Of a stretch of 32,236 bases of DNA, positions 23,480 to 32,187 are shown in pieces. Source of the DNA: an uncultured Eubacteriales bacterium. GTDB lineage: Bacteria; Bacillota; Clostridia; Christensenellales; UBA1242. Below the pieces are notes generated by a model. The model worked only from the letters and a program-made list of their open reading frames with translations. It did not search any database and had not been told where the DNA came from. Where the stretch lies: the NCBI GenBank assembly GCA_900557645.1, contig USSZ01000010.1:1-32236 (forward strand). Reading direction: 5' to 3'. Positions within the stretch are counted from its first letter, which is position 1. The number at the start of each line of letters is the position of its first letter. Made by a program: the position numbers and the translations under genes.

Positions 23480-24169
23480 CTATTTAGCTAACTTTTCCAA
23501 AGCATCTTTTGCGGCAGCTTGTTCTGCTTCTTTTTTGCTTCTTCCAACGCCTTCACCAAGTTTAGCTCCTTCAAAATAAACTGAGAAGTAAAACAATCTT
23601 TCATTGCTTGGTCCTTCTTCTTTATCACAGCAATATGTTACGCTTTTACGATTTTCTGCTTGCATCAACTCTTGTAATTTACTCTTATAATCTTTTATGA
23701 AATCTGTTTCATCAACAATATTAGGGAAAACAATTTTCTTTAAAATGTTACGGACTTGACTTATCTTCTTAGAATCCATATATACAGCTCCTAAAAAAGC
23801 TTCAAAAAGATCACCAAGAATGTTAACTTTATTTCTTCCACCTTGAACTTCTTCACCATGGCCTAGTAATAAAAGTTTATCAAGTCCTAGTTTTAAAGCA
23901 TACGCTTTATTAGCTTCATTATTTACATAACTTGCTCTTTTTTTAGTAAGTTCTCCTTCAGGTGCATCTGGGTAAGTTTCATATAAAAATTCACCAACTA
24001 AGAAGTCAAGGATGGCATCTCCTATATATTCTAATCTTTCATTACATTTAATATTATGCTCATTAGCAAATGTTTTGTGAGTAAATGCTTGAAAATAAAT
24101 ACTAATATCTCGATATTTTATATCATTTTCATTAGCAAATTCTTTAAATTTTGTAGCAAAACTATCCAT
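23480..24169 (-). CDS. rnc: Ribonuclease III
   Basis: 229 aa. Processes rRNA precursors and other double-stranded RNA. Signature NERLEYIGDAILDF (43-56) and a C-terminal double-stranded-RNA-binding domain ending GVGRSKKEAEQAAAKDALE. Normal length. It follows recG by 10 bp. In B. subtilis the fapR-plsX-fabD-fabG-acpA block lies between recG and rnc and smc follows rnc; neither is here. Confidence 0.97.
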   Translation of the reverse strand: MDSFATKFKEFANENDIKYRDISIYFQAFTHKTFANEHNIKCNERLEYIGDAILDFLVGEFLYETYPDAPEGELTKKRASYVNNEANKAYALKLGLDKLLLLGHGEEVQGGRNKVNILGDLFEAFLGAVYMDSKKISQVRNILKKIVFPNIVDETDFIKDYKSKLQELMQAENRKSVTYCCDKEEGPSNERLFYFSVYFEGAKLGEGVGRSKKEAEQAAAKDALEKLAK

Positions 24170-24179
24170 AACAAACCTC

Positions 24180-26225
24180 CTAATCCAACATTTCTTTGTT
24201 GTTTATATAATTCAAATTAACAATTTTCAGTAATTTAGCATATTCTTCACTTTCAAATAATTCTTTAGTTTCTATTTTTTCAAAAGCAATTTTATCAGCA
24301 AGTTCTAAAATATCTTTATCTAAAATCAAATCAGCCATTTTAAACAAAACATTTCCAGTTTGACGTTCACCAAAGAAATCTCCAGGACCACGTATAGCAA
24401 GATCTTCTTCAGCAAGCACAAATCCATCATTGTTTTCAGAAACTAGTTTTAATCTATCAATTGCAGTTTGCGTTTCCGTATCACTTATAAGATAACAAAA
24501 TGCTTGATTATCACTTCTTCTAACACGGCCTCTCATTTGATGAAGTTGAGCTATTCCAAAACGATCAGCATCTAAAATTACCATCGTAGTAGCATTAACA
24601 ACATTTACACCAACTTCAATAACACTTGTGCTTACAAGAATTTGAATTTCGTTATTTGAAAATTTATTCATAACATCTTCTTTTTCATTAGTTTTTAATT
24701 TGCTATGAATTAAACCAACTTTACATATATTTTCATAATATCTACTCATATTTTCATATATAGTTGTTGCGTTTTTCAAATCCATAGCCTCAGATTCATC
24801 TATCGCAGGACAAATAACATATATTTGATGTCCCAAGTCTAATTCCTTTTTTATGTGATCAAAGACTTCTTTACGATCTTTATACTTTAGATATTTTGTA
24901 ATTGTTTCTTTTTTATTGCCGGGAAGTGTTTTGATCGTAGAAATATCTGAATCACCTAGAATAGAAATAGCTAGTGTTCGTGGGATAGGTGTTGCACTCA
25001 TCTTTAAATGATCAATTAAATATCCTTTTCCAACAATCGAGACTCTTTGTTTTACACCAAAACGATGTTCTTCGTCAGTAACAACTAAACCTAAGTTTTT
25101 AAATTCCACGTCTTTTTGAAATAATGAATGTGTACCTATAATGATATCAGTCAAACCATTTTTCAAATCATCAAGTTTTTGCTTTTTATCTTTTGGATTA
25201 ATACTTGATGATAAAACATCAAGTTTAATTTCTCGACCATTAATTGTTATATTTGAAAACAATTTACAAAATGTTTCATAATGCTGTTGTGCTAAAACTT
25301 CAGTTGGTACCATAATAGCTCCTTGATATCCACTAGTTAAAACAGCATATAAAGCTATTGCGGCAACAACAGTTTTTCCACTTCCAACCTCACCTTGTAA
25401 TAAACGATTCATTTTATACGGTGCCTTTATATCCTTTAATATTTCATTCACAGATTTTTCTTGATCTATTGTTAATTTAAAAGGTAACTTTTCAATAAAA
25501 TCATTTACCAAAGTTTCATTATAGTTTATTGACACACCTTGAGGATTATTTTTTCTCATATAAAGCATATATTTAATCTTCAATTGATACAAAAATAATT
25601 CTTCAAACTTGATTCGTTTTATAGCCATAGAAACTTCTTCCATGTCTTCAGGAATATTTATATATTTCAATGCTCTTTTTAAAGAAATTAAATCATATTT
25701 ATTTCTAATATCACTTGGAATATAGTCTTCAATGTAATCTGCAAATTCGTCATAAACTTTTCTTTTAAATTCTAATATTTTTTCATCAGAAATCTTAGGG
25801 ATATTGAAAACTGGATTAATAAAATCACTAAATTCATCAAAATGTATTTCTGCAGCAACAAATGATTTACGATCAGGTTTTAGTTTTCCTGTCAATCTAA
25901 CATAAGTTCCATATTGTATTTTACTACGCAAAAATTGTCTGTTAAATATTGTTACCTTTATTCGGCGTTCATCACATTCAGCATAAAATGTCATTATTGA
26001 AAGATTATTTTTAGGACTAACAACAACAGCTTTTGATTGCACAATACCTGCTATTGTTACTGGAGTATCACTTACCACATCTTTCATTTTTGTGATTGTA
26101 TAATCAGAGAATTTTGTTGGATAACTTAATAGAAGATCTTCAACAGTTTCAATATTTTCCTTTTTAAGTATATTTACATATCTAGTAGGTATATATTTTA
26201 ATTCACTTAATAATACTTTTTTCAT
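24180..26225 (-). CDS. recG: ATP-dependent DNA helicase RecG
   Basis: 681 aa, normal length. It reverses stalled forks and processes Holliday junctions. An N-terminal wedge/OB domain (DTPVTIAGIVQ, TFYAECDERRIKVTIFNRQF), then helicase motifs: QGEVGSGKT (Walker A), VTDEEHRFGVKQR (motif II, DEEH), MSATPIPRTL (motif III), and MRGRVRRSD (motif VI). The RecG C-terminal RGPGDFFGERQTG is present. AAAAGG precedes the ATG. It is followed by rnc with 10 bp and preceded by a 31-codon frame. Confidence 0.97.
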   Translation of the reverse strand: MKKVLLSELKYIPTRYVNILKKENIETVEDLLLSYPTKFSDYTITKMKDVVSDTPVTIAGIVQSKAVVVSPKNNLSIMTFYAECDERRIKVTIFNRQFLRSKIQYGTYVRLTGKLKPDRKSFVAAEIHFDEFSDFINPVFNIPKISDEKILEFKRKVYDEFADYIEDYIPSDIRNKYDLISLKRALKYINIPEDMEEVSMAIKRIKFEELFLYQLKIKYMLYMRKNNPQGVSINYNETLVNDFIEKLPFKLTIDQEKSVNEILKDIKAPYKMNRLLQGEVGSGKTVVAAIALYAVLTSGYQGAIMVPTEVLAQQHYETFCKLFSNITINGREIKLDVLSSSINPKDKKQKLDDLKNGLTDIIIGTHSLFQKDVEFKNLGLVVTDEEHRFGVKQRVSIVGKGYLIDHLKMSATPIPRTLAISILGDSDISTIKTLPGNKKETITKYLKYKDRKEVFDHIKKELDLGHQIYVICPAIDESEAMDLKNATTIYENMSRYYENICKVGLIHSKLKTNEKEDVMNKFSNNEIQILVSTSVIEVGVNVVNATTMVILDADRFGIAQLHQMRGRVRRSDNQAFCYLISDTETQTAIDRLKLVSENNDGFVLAEEDLAIRGPGDFFGERQTGNVLFKMADLILDKDILELADKIAFEKIETKELFESEEYAKLLKIVNLNYINNKEMLD

Positions 26226-26242
26226 ACTTTCCTTTTTATATT

Positions 26243-26338
26243 TTATTTACCCATATAAGTTTTATTTATATAATAAAAGGGCAAACCAATTGCCTTAGTT
26301 TTATTGTCATCGAAACTACGCAATTGAGATAAGCCCAT
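26243..26338 (-). CDS. Possible 31-codon small protein between fakA and recG
   Basis: ATG 26336-26338 to TAA 26243-26245, starting MGLSQLRSFDDNKTKAIG and ending YYINKTYMGK. It begins 2 bp after the fakA stop and ends 17 bp before recG, so it fits between two genes of the operon. There is only a weak ribosome site in the fakA end. The stretch also has complementary ends (GGGC near the start, GCCC near the middle; CAATTGC and GCAATTG), so a structured RNA leader is an alternative. No family recognised. Confidence 0.35.
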   Translation of the reverse strand: MGLSQLRSFDDNKTKAIGLPFYYINKTYMGK

Positions 26339-26340
26339 TT

Positions 26341-28020
26341 TTACTCTAACACAGTAATGTAACTATATACATCTTGTCCACCATCAATAATTTCTAATTC
26401 TAAATCTGTATAATTCTTTTCTACGAATTTCTTTATTGATGTTATTTCTTTGCTAGGAACGTCTTTACCAACTATAATAGTTAATAAATCTTTTTCATTA
26501 GCATTACTTAATCTTATTAAATCTTTCAATGCATCAAGTCTACTTCTACGAGATGTCACTATTTGTCCATTACAAATTCCAATGAAATCACCTTTGTTTA
26601 TTTGGACATTTCCTATCTTTGTATTACGTACAGCATAAGTGACTTGTCCACTTGTAACATTAGCTATTGTTTCTTTTAATGATTCAACTAAATCATCAAG
26701 TTCTAAACTTAAATCCATCATTGTAAGAGCTGAATAGCCTTGTGATATTGTTTTTGTTTCTATTACAGTAACTTTACTATCTGTATAAATCTTTGCAGCT
26801 TGATTTGCGGCAAGGATAATATTCTTGTTATTAGGGAAAACAATTATATTATCAGCATTTAGTGTATCAAATCCACGTATAAAATCTTCAGTAGATGGAT
26901 TCATACTTTGACCACCTGAAACAACAAAATCAGTACCAAGTTCTTTGAATAAGTTAATTAATCCTTCACCTGTTCCAACAGCAACAATAGCGTATTTTTT
27001 TCTAATTTCTGGTTTTACAGGTTTCTCAATGTGTTCTTCACCACATGGGCATTCACCTTGAGGAACATGTGTAATTTCTGTAATAGCGTTGTGTTGAACA
27101 GTCATATTCTCAATTTTTAATTTTAAATATTCACCATACTCTTGACCAATGTTTAAAATATCACCAGGTTTTAATGTATGAATATGAACCTTAACTATAT
27201 CTTCATCTTTTACAATTACAATAGAATTTCCTAAAGGATTAATTCTATCAAAGATTGTTTTTTCATCAAAAGAAGCTTGATTAATTTCATCTTTTAATTT
27301 TAAAATAAATTCAGTACAATATCCAAATTCACCCTCGCGATGTTCACCAGCAAACTCAACAGAAATTGTTTCAGGTTCTTTCTTTTCAATAACTGCTAAA
27401 GGTTCACCTTCTAAGAACTTATACATACCTTCAATAATGTACATATAGCCTGTGGCACCACTATCTACAACTCCTGCTTCTTTTAGAACAGGTAGTAAAT
27501 CAGGTGTTCTATTAATTGATTCTTTTACTTCCATCAAATATTCTCTAAAGAATTCATTGATAGACATTTTTGAGTTAGCAATTGCTAGCATTTTCTTAGA
27601 TGCATCTTTAGCTACTGTTAAAATAGTTCCTTCAACAGGGTTTTTTACAGCTTTATATGCTTGCTCTACACCTCTTTGAAAAGCTCTAGCTAATCTGATT
27701 GAATCAACTTCAATTTTACCTTCAAATCCAATACTTAATCCACGGAATAATTGGGATAAAATAACTCCCGAATTTCCACGGGCTCCCATTAACATTCCAC
27801 GAGATATTTTTTTAGACATTTCATAAATATTAGGTTCAGTAACATTAAATACTTCGTTAACTCCACCCTCTATTGTCATTTTCATATTTGTACCTGTATC
27901 TCCGTCAGGGACTGGAAATACATTTAGAGAATCCACATATTGATAATTTGCACGCAAATTTTCACAACCATTAAATATAAGGTTTTTGAAGAATTCTCCA
28001 TCAATTTTCTTTACTTGCAT
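26341..28020 (-). CDS. fakA: Fatty acid kinase FakA (YloV, DAK2-domain protein)
   Basis: 559 aa. Phosphorylates FakB-bound fatty acids for use in phospholipid synthesis. The DhaL/DAK2 nucleotide-binding domain (about residues 1-200) has FPVPDGDTGTNM (35-46) and GARGNSGVILSQ (79-90). A middle domain follows with GEFGYCTEFILK; a Cys-containing stretch CPCGEEH lies near 315-325. The C-terminal EDD-like domain ends with GGQDVYSYITVLE. Length is normal for FakA. A strong promoter lies upstream and GGAGG precedes the ATG. In B. subtilis yloU (asp23) lies before this gene; here it is missing. Confidence 0.95.
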   Translation of the reverse strand: MQVKKIDGEFFKNLIFNGCENLRANYQYVDSLNVFPVPDGDTGTNMKMTIEGGVNEVFNVTEPNIYEMSKKISRGMLMGARGNSGVILSQLFRGLSIGFEGKIEVDSIRLARAFQRGVEQAYKAVKNPVEGTILTVAKDASKKMLAIANSKMSINEFFREYLMEVKESINRTPDLLPVLKEAGVVDSGATGYMYIIEGMYKFLEGEPLAVIEKKEPETISVEFAGEHREGEFGYCTEFILKLKDEINQASFDEKTIFDRINPLGNSIVIVKDEDIVKVHIHTLKPGDILNIGQEYGEYLKLKIENMTVQHNAITEITHVPQGECPCGEEHIEKPVKPEIRKKYAIVAVGTGEGLINLFKELGTDFVVSGGQSMNPSTEDFIRGFDTLNADNIIVFPNNKNIILAANQAAKIYTDSKVTVIETKTISQGYSALTMMDLSLELDDLVESLKETIANVTSGQVTYAVRNTKIGNVQINKGDFIGICNGQIVTSRRSRLDALKDLIRLSNANEKDLLTIIVGKDVPSKEITSIKKFVEKNYTDLELEIIDGGQDVYSYITVLE

Positions 28021-28076
28021 ATAAATGCCTCCAATTTTTTTGTATTAATATGCATTACAGAATAATAACCTTTTAT

Positions 28077-28105
28077 ATTATACCACATTTTTTCTAAAGT
28101 TTCAA
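28077..28105 (-). promoter_or_regulatory. Promoter of the fakA-recG-rnc-dnaD-nth operon
   Basis: On the minus strand TTGAAA (complement of 28100-28105), a 17-bp spacer with TGTGG before a perfect TATAAT (complement of 28077-28082). The leader to ATG 28020 is about 50 nt. Confidence 0.85.
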
Positions 28106-28166
28106 GAAGAAATTTTTGCAAAGAAATCTATATTATGATTATGCATTTATACGACAAAATAAATTG

Positions 28167-28221
28167 TTTTAAAAAATAAAAATTTTTATGTCAATATCTT
28201 TTAAAAAATAAAAATTTTTAT
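28167..28221. repeat. Direct repeat, two 23-bp copies, between fakA and rpmB
   Basis: The AT-only sequence at 28167-28189 is repeated identically at 28199-28221, and the second copy abuts the rpmB -35. It begins TTTTAAAAAATAAAAA. It may be an UP-like A/T tract or a simple duplication. Confidence 0.6.
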
Positions 28222-28249
28222 TTACTTTTTATTCAAAGTATGATATAAT
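28221..28249 (+). promoter_or_regulatory. Promoter of rpmB
   Basis: TTTACT (28221-28226), a 17-bp spacer, and TGATATAAT (28241-28249), an extended -10. The long A/T tract upstream could act as an UP element. Confidence 0.8.
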
Positions 28250-28278
28250 ATATAAGGTTCTAAAAAGGAGGTGTTGGT

Positions 28279-28482
28279 ATGCCACGTAAATGTTATGTAA
28301 CTGGTTTAGGTACAGTAAGTGGTAACAATCGTCCTCACTCATTAAAAGCATCAAGAAGAACTTGGAAAGCTAATCTTCAAAAGGTTAGAATTGTAGATGC
28401 TGATGGAAAAATCAAACGTGTTTACGTTTCAACACGTGCTTTGAGATCTGCTGCTAAGACTGGTTCTATCACAAGAGCATAG
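28279..28482 (+). CDS. rpmB: 50S ribosomal protein bL28
   Basis: 67 aa. Starts MPRKCYVTGLGTVSGNN, has the basic SLKASRRTWKANLQKVRI core, and ends VYVSTRALRSAAKTGSI. It has one Cys only, so it is the form without the four-Cys zinc site. AAGGAGGTG precedes the ATG. It is transcribed opposite to its neighbours, as in B. subtilis, between spoVM and fakA. Confidence 0.97.
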   Translation: MPRKCYVTGLGTVSGNNRPHSLKASRRTWKANLQKVRIVDADGKIKRVYVSTRALRSAAKTGSITRA

Positions 28483-28509
28483 TTTACTCAGTAAGTGAGG
28501 ATCAAAAAG

Positions 28510-28545
28510 AAAAAGGCGACTAAGCCTTTTTTTCTTTTTTATCTT
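28510..28545. terminator. Bidirectional terminator between rpmB and spoVM
   Basis: AAAAAGGC, loop GACTAA, GCCTTTTT, with T-rich tails on both strands. It ends rpmB on the plus strand and the rlmN-rsgA-rpe-thiN-spoVM group on the minus strand. Confidence 0.88.
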
Positions 28546-28582
28546 TCCTCTCTCAAAAATATTAAACTATATCAAAATTAGT

Positions 28583-28666
28583 TTACTTTTCTTTTTTAAA
28601 CATTCTCTTAAAAAAAGTAACAATTGCAGAAAGAAACTTTGGTAACTTTATAACATAAAATTTCAT
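28583..28666 (-). CDS. spoVM: Stage V sporulation protein SpoVM
   Basis: 27 aa, found by direct reading. It starts MKFYVIKLPKFLSAIV and continues TFFKRMFKKEK. B. subtilis SpoVM is 26 aa and starts MKFYTIKLPKFLGGIV, an amphipathic helix that recognises the convex forespore membrane and anchors SpoIVA. Pro9 and the hydrophobic/basic pattern are kept. GGAGG lies 5-9 nt before ATG 28666. It lies between thiN and rpmB exactly as in B. subtilis. This supports a spore-forming lineage. Confidence 0.93.
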   Translation of the reverse strand: MKFYVIKLPKFLSAIVTFFKRMFKKEK

Positions 28667-28687
28667 ATAATCCTCCATAATCGTTAC

Positions 28688-28695
28688 ATTATATG
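28688..28695 (-). promoter_or_regulatory. Possible sigma-E-type -10 element upstream of spoVM
   Basis: On the minus strand CATATAAT (complement of 28688-28695), about 20 bp before the spoVM ATG. It fits the sigma-E -10 pattern CATAnnnT. No confident -35 is visible. spoVM is a sigma-E gene in B. subtilis. Confidence 0.35.
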
Positions 28696-28718
28696 CTATA
28701 GTTTTGTATTTTATGTTT

Positions 28719-29318
28719 CTAATTTGCTTCAATAGCAATTATTTCTTTATTTACATTCACATAACCTTTTTTGATTATTTCATTTGAAAGACACAAATTA
28801 TCAAATCTTTTCATTGTATAATTTGAAAGATTATATTTAAATCCTTTTAATGTAATGATTGTATCATCATAAACATTAAAAAATGAAATATATTTATATT
28901 TATCTTTTGTGATTTCTTTAGTATTTTTTATCAAATATATCTTACTATAAATATCTAGAATTGTTATATTCATATTATCATATTTAGAAAGAAGTCTTAT
29001 ATTGGCAATAAAATGATCACTTCTTCCACCAGTAGCATTATAAATAATTACTTCTTCATCGTTATATTCTTTATTAATAATCATTAATGCTTCTTCTAAA
29101 TCACTGTAATCTTTACAAGGGTTTAGAAGAATAGTTTGTTTACTAATAATATCATTAGATAGTGCAGAATCATTATCACCAATAAAAACATCAGGAATTA
29201 TACCTTCTTTTTCTAATGTTTTTAATCCGCCATCTATTGCCCAAACGCAGTCACCATTTTGTTTTTCGTAACATTGTTTAAAATTATCTTCTCCCGATGC
29301 AACAAGTATATATCTCAT
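28719..29318 (-). CDS. thiN: Thiamine pyrophosphokinase
   Basis: 199 aa. Converts thiamine and ATP to thiamine pyrophosphate. IDGGLKTLE (28-36), PDVFIGDNDSAL (42-53) and the late NATGGRSDHFIANI are the family motifs for metal and ATP/thiamine binding. Length is typical. The start shares one base with the rpe stop (TAATG). In the B. subtilis-like order it follows rpe and precedes spoVM. Confidence 0.93.
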   Translation of the reverse strand: MRYILVASGEDNFKQCYEKQNGDCVWAIDGGLKTLEKEGIIPDVFIGDNDSALSNDIISKQTILLNPCKDYSDLEEALMIINKEYNDEEVIIYNATGGRSDHFIANIRLLSKYDNMNITILDIYSKIYLIKNTKEITKDKYKYISFFNVYDDTIITLKGFKYNLSNYTMKRFDNLCLSNEIIKKGYVNVNKEIIAIEAN

Positions 29319-29956
29319 TATAAGTTCTTCAACTCCTCAATAGTTTGATATGGATTTGATGATTTAAAAACATATGTTCCACAAACAACTGCAGAAACTC
29401 CACATTCTTTACACATTTTGGCCGTTTCAAAATTTATTCCACCATCTACTTCTATAATATAACTAAGATTCATTTTTTTCTTATAATCAGATAAATATTT
29501 AATCTTGTCTAAAGCGTTCGGTAAAAATTTTTGCCCACCAAAGCCAGGTTCTACGCTCATCACTAAAACCAAATCAACCTTATCTAAATATGGTAACAAA
29601 GCTTCAACGTTTGTTTTTGGTTTTATAGAAATACCAACTTTTACATTTAAGCTTTTAAGTTTATCTATGACTTCTATAGTGTCATTTTTACACTCCAAGT
29701 GGAAGGTAATTATATCAGCTCCGCTTTCAGCAAAACTTTGAGCATAGAATAAAGGATTATCAATCATCAAGTGTACATCAAAAACTTGTTTTGTATATTT
29801 TCTTAAGTTTTTATAGACACATGTTCCAAAAGAAATGTTAGGAACAAAATGTCCATCCATAACATCAATATGAATAAAATCAGCATTATTTATTTTATTT
29901 ACTTCTTCTAATAAATTATTAAAATCAGCTGATAAAATTGATGGTGCAACTATCAT
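29318..29956 (-). CDS. rpe: Ribulose-phosphate 3-epimerase
   Basis: 212 aa from ATG 29956. TIM-barrel enzyme of the pentose phosphate pathway. IVAPSILSADF (2-12), IDVMDGHFVPN (30-40), MSVEPGFGGQKF and EVDGGI are all present, including the metal-binding His and Asp residues. I prefer 29956 to an ATG three codons upstream, because that ATG is part of AAGGAGATG, the ribosome site itself. The rsgA gene ends just upstream. Confidence 0.95.
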   Translation of the reverse strand: MIVAPSILSADFNNLLEEVNKINNADFIHIDVMDGHFVPNISFGTCVYKNLRKYTKQVFDVHLMIDNPLFYAQSFAESGADIITFHLECKNDTIEVIDKLKSLNVKVGISIKPKTNVEALLPYLDKVDLVLVMSVEPGFGGQKFLPNALDKIKYLSDYKKKMNLSYIIEVDGGINFETAKMCKECGVSAVVCGTYVFKSSNPYQTIEELKNL

Positions 29957-29969
29957 ACATAACATCTCC

Positions 29970-30833
29970 TTAGTATTTATTTTTGTCTCTTAATTCTATT
30001 TCACTTACAAATTGTAAGTAGTTTTCATATCTTGATTTCAAAATTTCACCTTTCTCAACAAGCTCTTTAATCATGCATTTAGGTTCATTTTTATGATAAC
30101 AAGGTCTATATTTACATTTATCAGAGTTCTTAAAAAACTCTATAAATGTTTGGCTAAGAGATAATAATGACATGTCCTCAAAAACAAGTGAACCAAATCC
30201 AGGTGAATCGGCTATAAAACCATTGTCAACAGGAAATAGTTCTATATGTCTTGTTGTATGTTTTCCTCTACCCAAAGCTTGACTTATTTCATTTGTTTTT
30301 AAAGTTAAATTTTTATCAATCGTATTTAGTAATGTGCTTTTGCCAACTCCACTTTGACCAACCAAAAAACTTATTGATGTTCCTATACTAGAAATTATTT
30401 TTTCTCCAAGATTTTTTTCTTCTGTAGTAATTACTGTATAGCCTATTTTTTCGTAATAATTTTTTATTTTATTAAAATCATCTATTGCTTTTAACAAATC
30501 AATTTTAGAAAAAATAAGTATTGGTGTTATACTATTATATTCAAGCAAAGAAATCATTTTATCTAAAAGATTTAAATTTAACTCCGGTTCAACAACACTT
30601 GTAACAATTATTCCTTTTTCTACATTACTAATTACTGGTCTATTTAAATCATTCTTTCGTTTTTCAATTTCGGAGATTATTTTTGTTTCTTTATCGTAGG
30701 TAACCCAATCACCTACTTTTACGTTTTTCTCATTATGCCTAAATACTCCTCTTGGCTTGCATACTATTTTTTCACCATTATCATAAACAGTGTACTCACC
30801 ACTTATTGACTTTATAACTAATCCTTTACTCAT
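29970..30833 (-). CDS. rsgA: Ribosome small subunit GTPase RsgA
   Basis: 287 aa. A circularly permuted GTPase for late 30S maturation. N-terminal OB fold, then SKID (109-112, G4), GQSGVGKST (159-167, G1), and DSPGFG (209-214, G3). C-terminal zinc site Cys240, Cys245, His247 and Cys253. The start lies 1 bp after the rlmN stop. In B. subtilis prpC and prkC lie between rlmN and rsgA; they are absent. Confidence 0.95.
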   Translation of the reverse strand: MSKGLVIKSISGEYTVYDNGEKIVCKPRGVFRHNEKNVKVGDWVTYDKETKIISEIEKRKNDLNRPVISNVEKGIIVTSVVEPELNLNLLDKMISLLEYNSITPILIFSKIDLLKAIDDFNKIKNYYEKIGYTVITTEEKNLGEKIISSIGTSISFLVGQSGVGKSTLLNTIDKNLTLKTNEISQALGRGKHTTRHIELFPVDNGFIADSPGFGSLVFEDMSLLSLSQTFIEFFKNSDKCKYRPCYHKNEPKCMIKELVEKGEILKSRYENYLQFVSEIELRDKNKY

Positions 30834-30834
30834 A

Positions 30835-31872
30835 TTATTTATTTTCCTTAAGTACTTTTACTCTTAGTTGACCACAGGCAGCATCAATATCACTTCCATG
30901 CTCTTTTCTTAAAATAGCATTGACCCCATTTTTATTTAAATAATCAAAGAATTGATCTCGTTTTTCTGTACTTGTTCTTTTAAATTCATGACAAGTACTA
31001 TTATAAGGTATCAGATTAACATATGCATTTAAACCTTTAATTAGGGTTATTAACTCTTTAGCACATTTTAAATCATCATTTATTCCATCTAATAGAATAT
31101 ATTCAAAAGTAACACGTCTATTAGTTTTTTGATAATACTTTCTAACAGCTTCTATTAAAGAAGAAAGATTATATTTTTTATTTACTGGCATATATTTGCT
31201 TCTTAATTCATCATTAGGAAAATGAAGAGAGATTGCTAGATTAACCTGAAGTGGAAAATCACTAAATTCAATTATCTTCGGAACTAATCCACATGTAGAA
31301 ATAGTGATATGTCTAGAACCAATTTCTAATCCTTTGGCATCATTAATGATTTTAATAAATTCTAACACGTTACTATAATTATCAAAAGGCTCACCAATAC
31401 CCATAATAACAACATGAGAAACTTTCTCACCAAATTGCATTAAATGATTATCAACTGCAAGAACTTGTAAAACCATTTCTGCCGGCTCTAAATTTCTAAT
31501 TTTCTTAACGACACCACTAGCACAAAATTTGCATCCCATTTTGCATCCTATTTGAGATGAAACACATATTGTTTTTCCATATTTGTATTGCATAAGTACA
31601 GATTCTATTGCATTGCCATCTAAAACGTCAAATAAATATTTTTTTGTACCATCTTTTGATTCTTGTTTTTGTATTATTTTAAATATGTGTAAATCAAAAT
31701 TTTCTTTTAACTTTTCTCTTAATTCTAATGATAAATTAGTCATTTCATCAAAGCTTGTAACATTTTCTACAAATATCCATTTAAAAATTTGTTCTGCTCT
31801 AAATGGCTTTTCTCCTAATTCTACCATTACATTTTTTAATTCGTCTAAATTATAATCTTTTATATTCTTCAT
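30835..31872 (-). CDS. rlmN: 23S rRNA (adenine-2503-C2)/tRNA methyltransferase RlmN
   Basis: 345 aa from ATG 31872. Radical-SAM enzyme that methylates C2 of A2503 in 23S rRNA and of A37 in some tRNAs. CxxxCxxC in IGCKMGCKFCAS (Cys110, Cys114, Cys117) binds the iron-sulfur cluster; MGIGEPFDNY is the SAM-binding GEP motif; Cys333 in AACGQLR near the end is the resolving/methyl-carrying type cysteine. I chose the start by AGAGGAAA upstream and by family length. The frame is open for 29 more codons upstream from a TTG at 31959, without a ribosome site. Confidence 0.95.
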   Translation of the reverse strand: MKNIKDYNLDELKNVMVELGEKPFRAEQIFKWIFVENVTSFDEMTNLSLELREKLKENFDLHIFKIIQKQESKDGTKKYLFDVLDGNAIESVLMQYKYGKTICVSSQIGCKMGCKFCASGVVKKIRNLEPAEMVLQVLAVDNHLMQFGEKVSHVVIMGIGEPFDNYSNVLEFIKIINDAKGLEIGSRHITISTCGLVPKIIEFSDFPLQVNLAISLHFPNDELRSKYMPVNKKYNLSSLIEAVRKYYQKTNRRVTFEYILLDGINDDLKCAKELITLIKGLNAYVNLIPYNSTCHEFKRTSTEKRDQFFDYLNKNGVNAILRKEHGSDIDAACGQLRVKVLKENK

Positions 31873-32030
31873 TTTAATATTTCCTCTCAAGGTATAAAAA
31901 TCTGATCGATGTAAAATTAATTTTGGTAATGTAAACGCAAACATAAGCACTATTTTCAAACTTCGTGTATGTTAATTTTGTATAACCAAAAGCATTTTTA
32001 ACCTTTCATCTTTAAAATTCTACAACTATA

Positions 32031-32059
32031 TTTATACCACAATAAAAGGATTTTTTCAA
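32031..32059 (-). promoter_or_regulatory. Promoter of the rlmN-rsgA-rpe-thiN group
   Basis: On the minus strand TTGAAA (complement of 32054-32059), a 17-bp spacer and TATAAA (complement of 32031-32036). The start near 32025 gives a leader of about 150 nt before ATG 31872. Confidence 0.7.
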
Positions 32060-32187
32060 TAGTAAATGTCGGTTATCAATTTTCTTAGAACACAAAAGTT
32101 ATATTCCAATAAGAATGAATTTATTTTATATTCGGTATGTGTAAATCAATTTTTTGTTTAAAATAATTACCTACTGAATTTAACTGC

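Noticed and set aside
31873..31959. N-terminal 29-residue extension of RlmN.
   Set aside because: No ribosome site, starts with TTG, and the family starts near MKNIKDYNLDEL. It could be a leader peptide, but nothing supports that.
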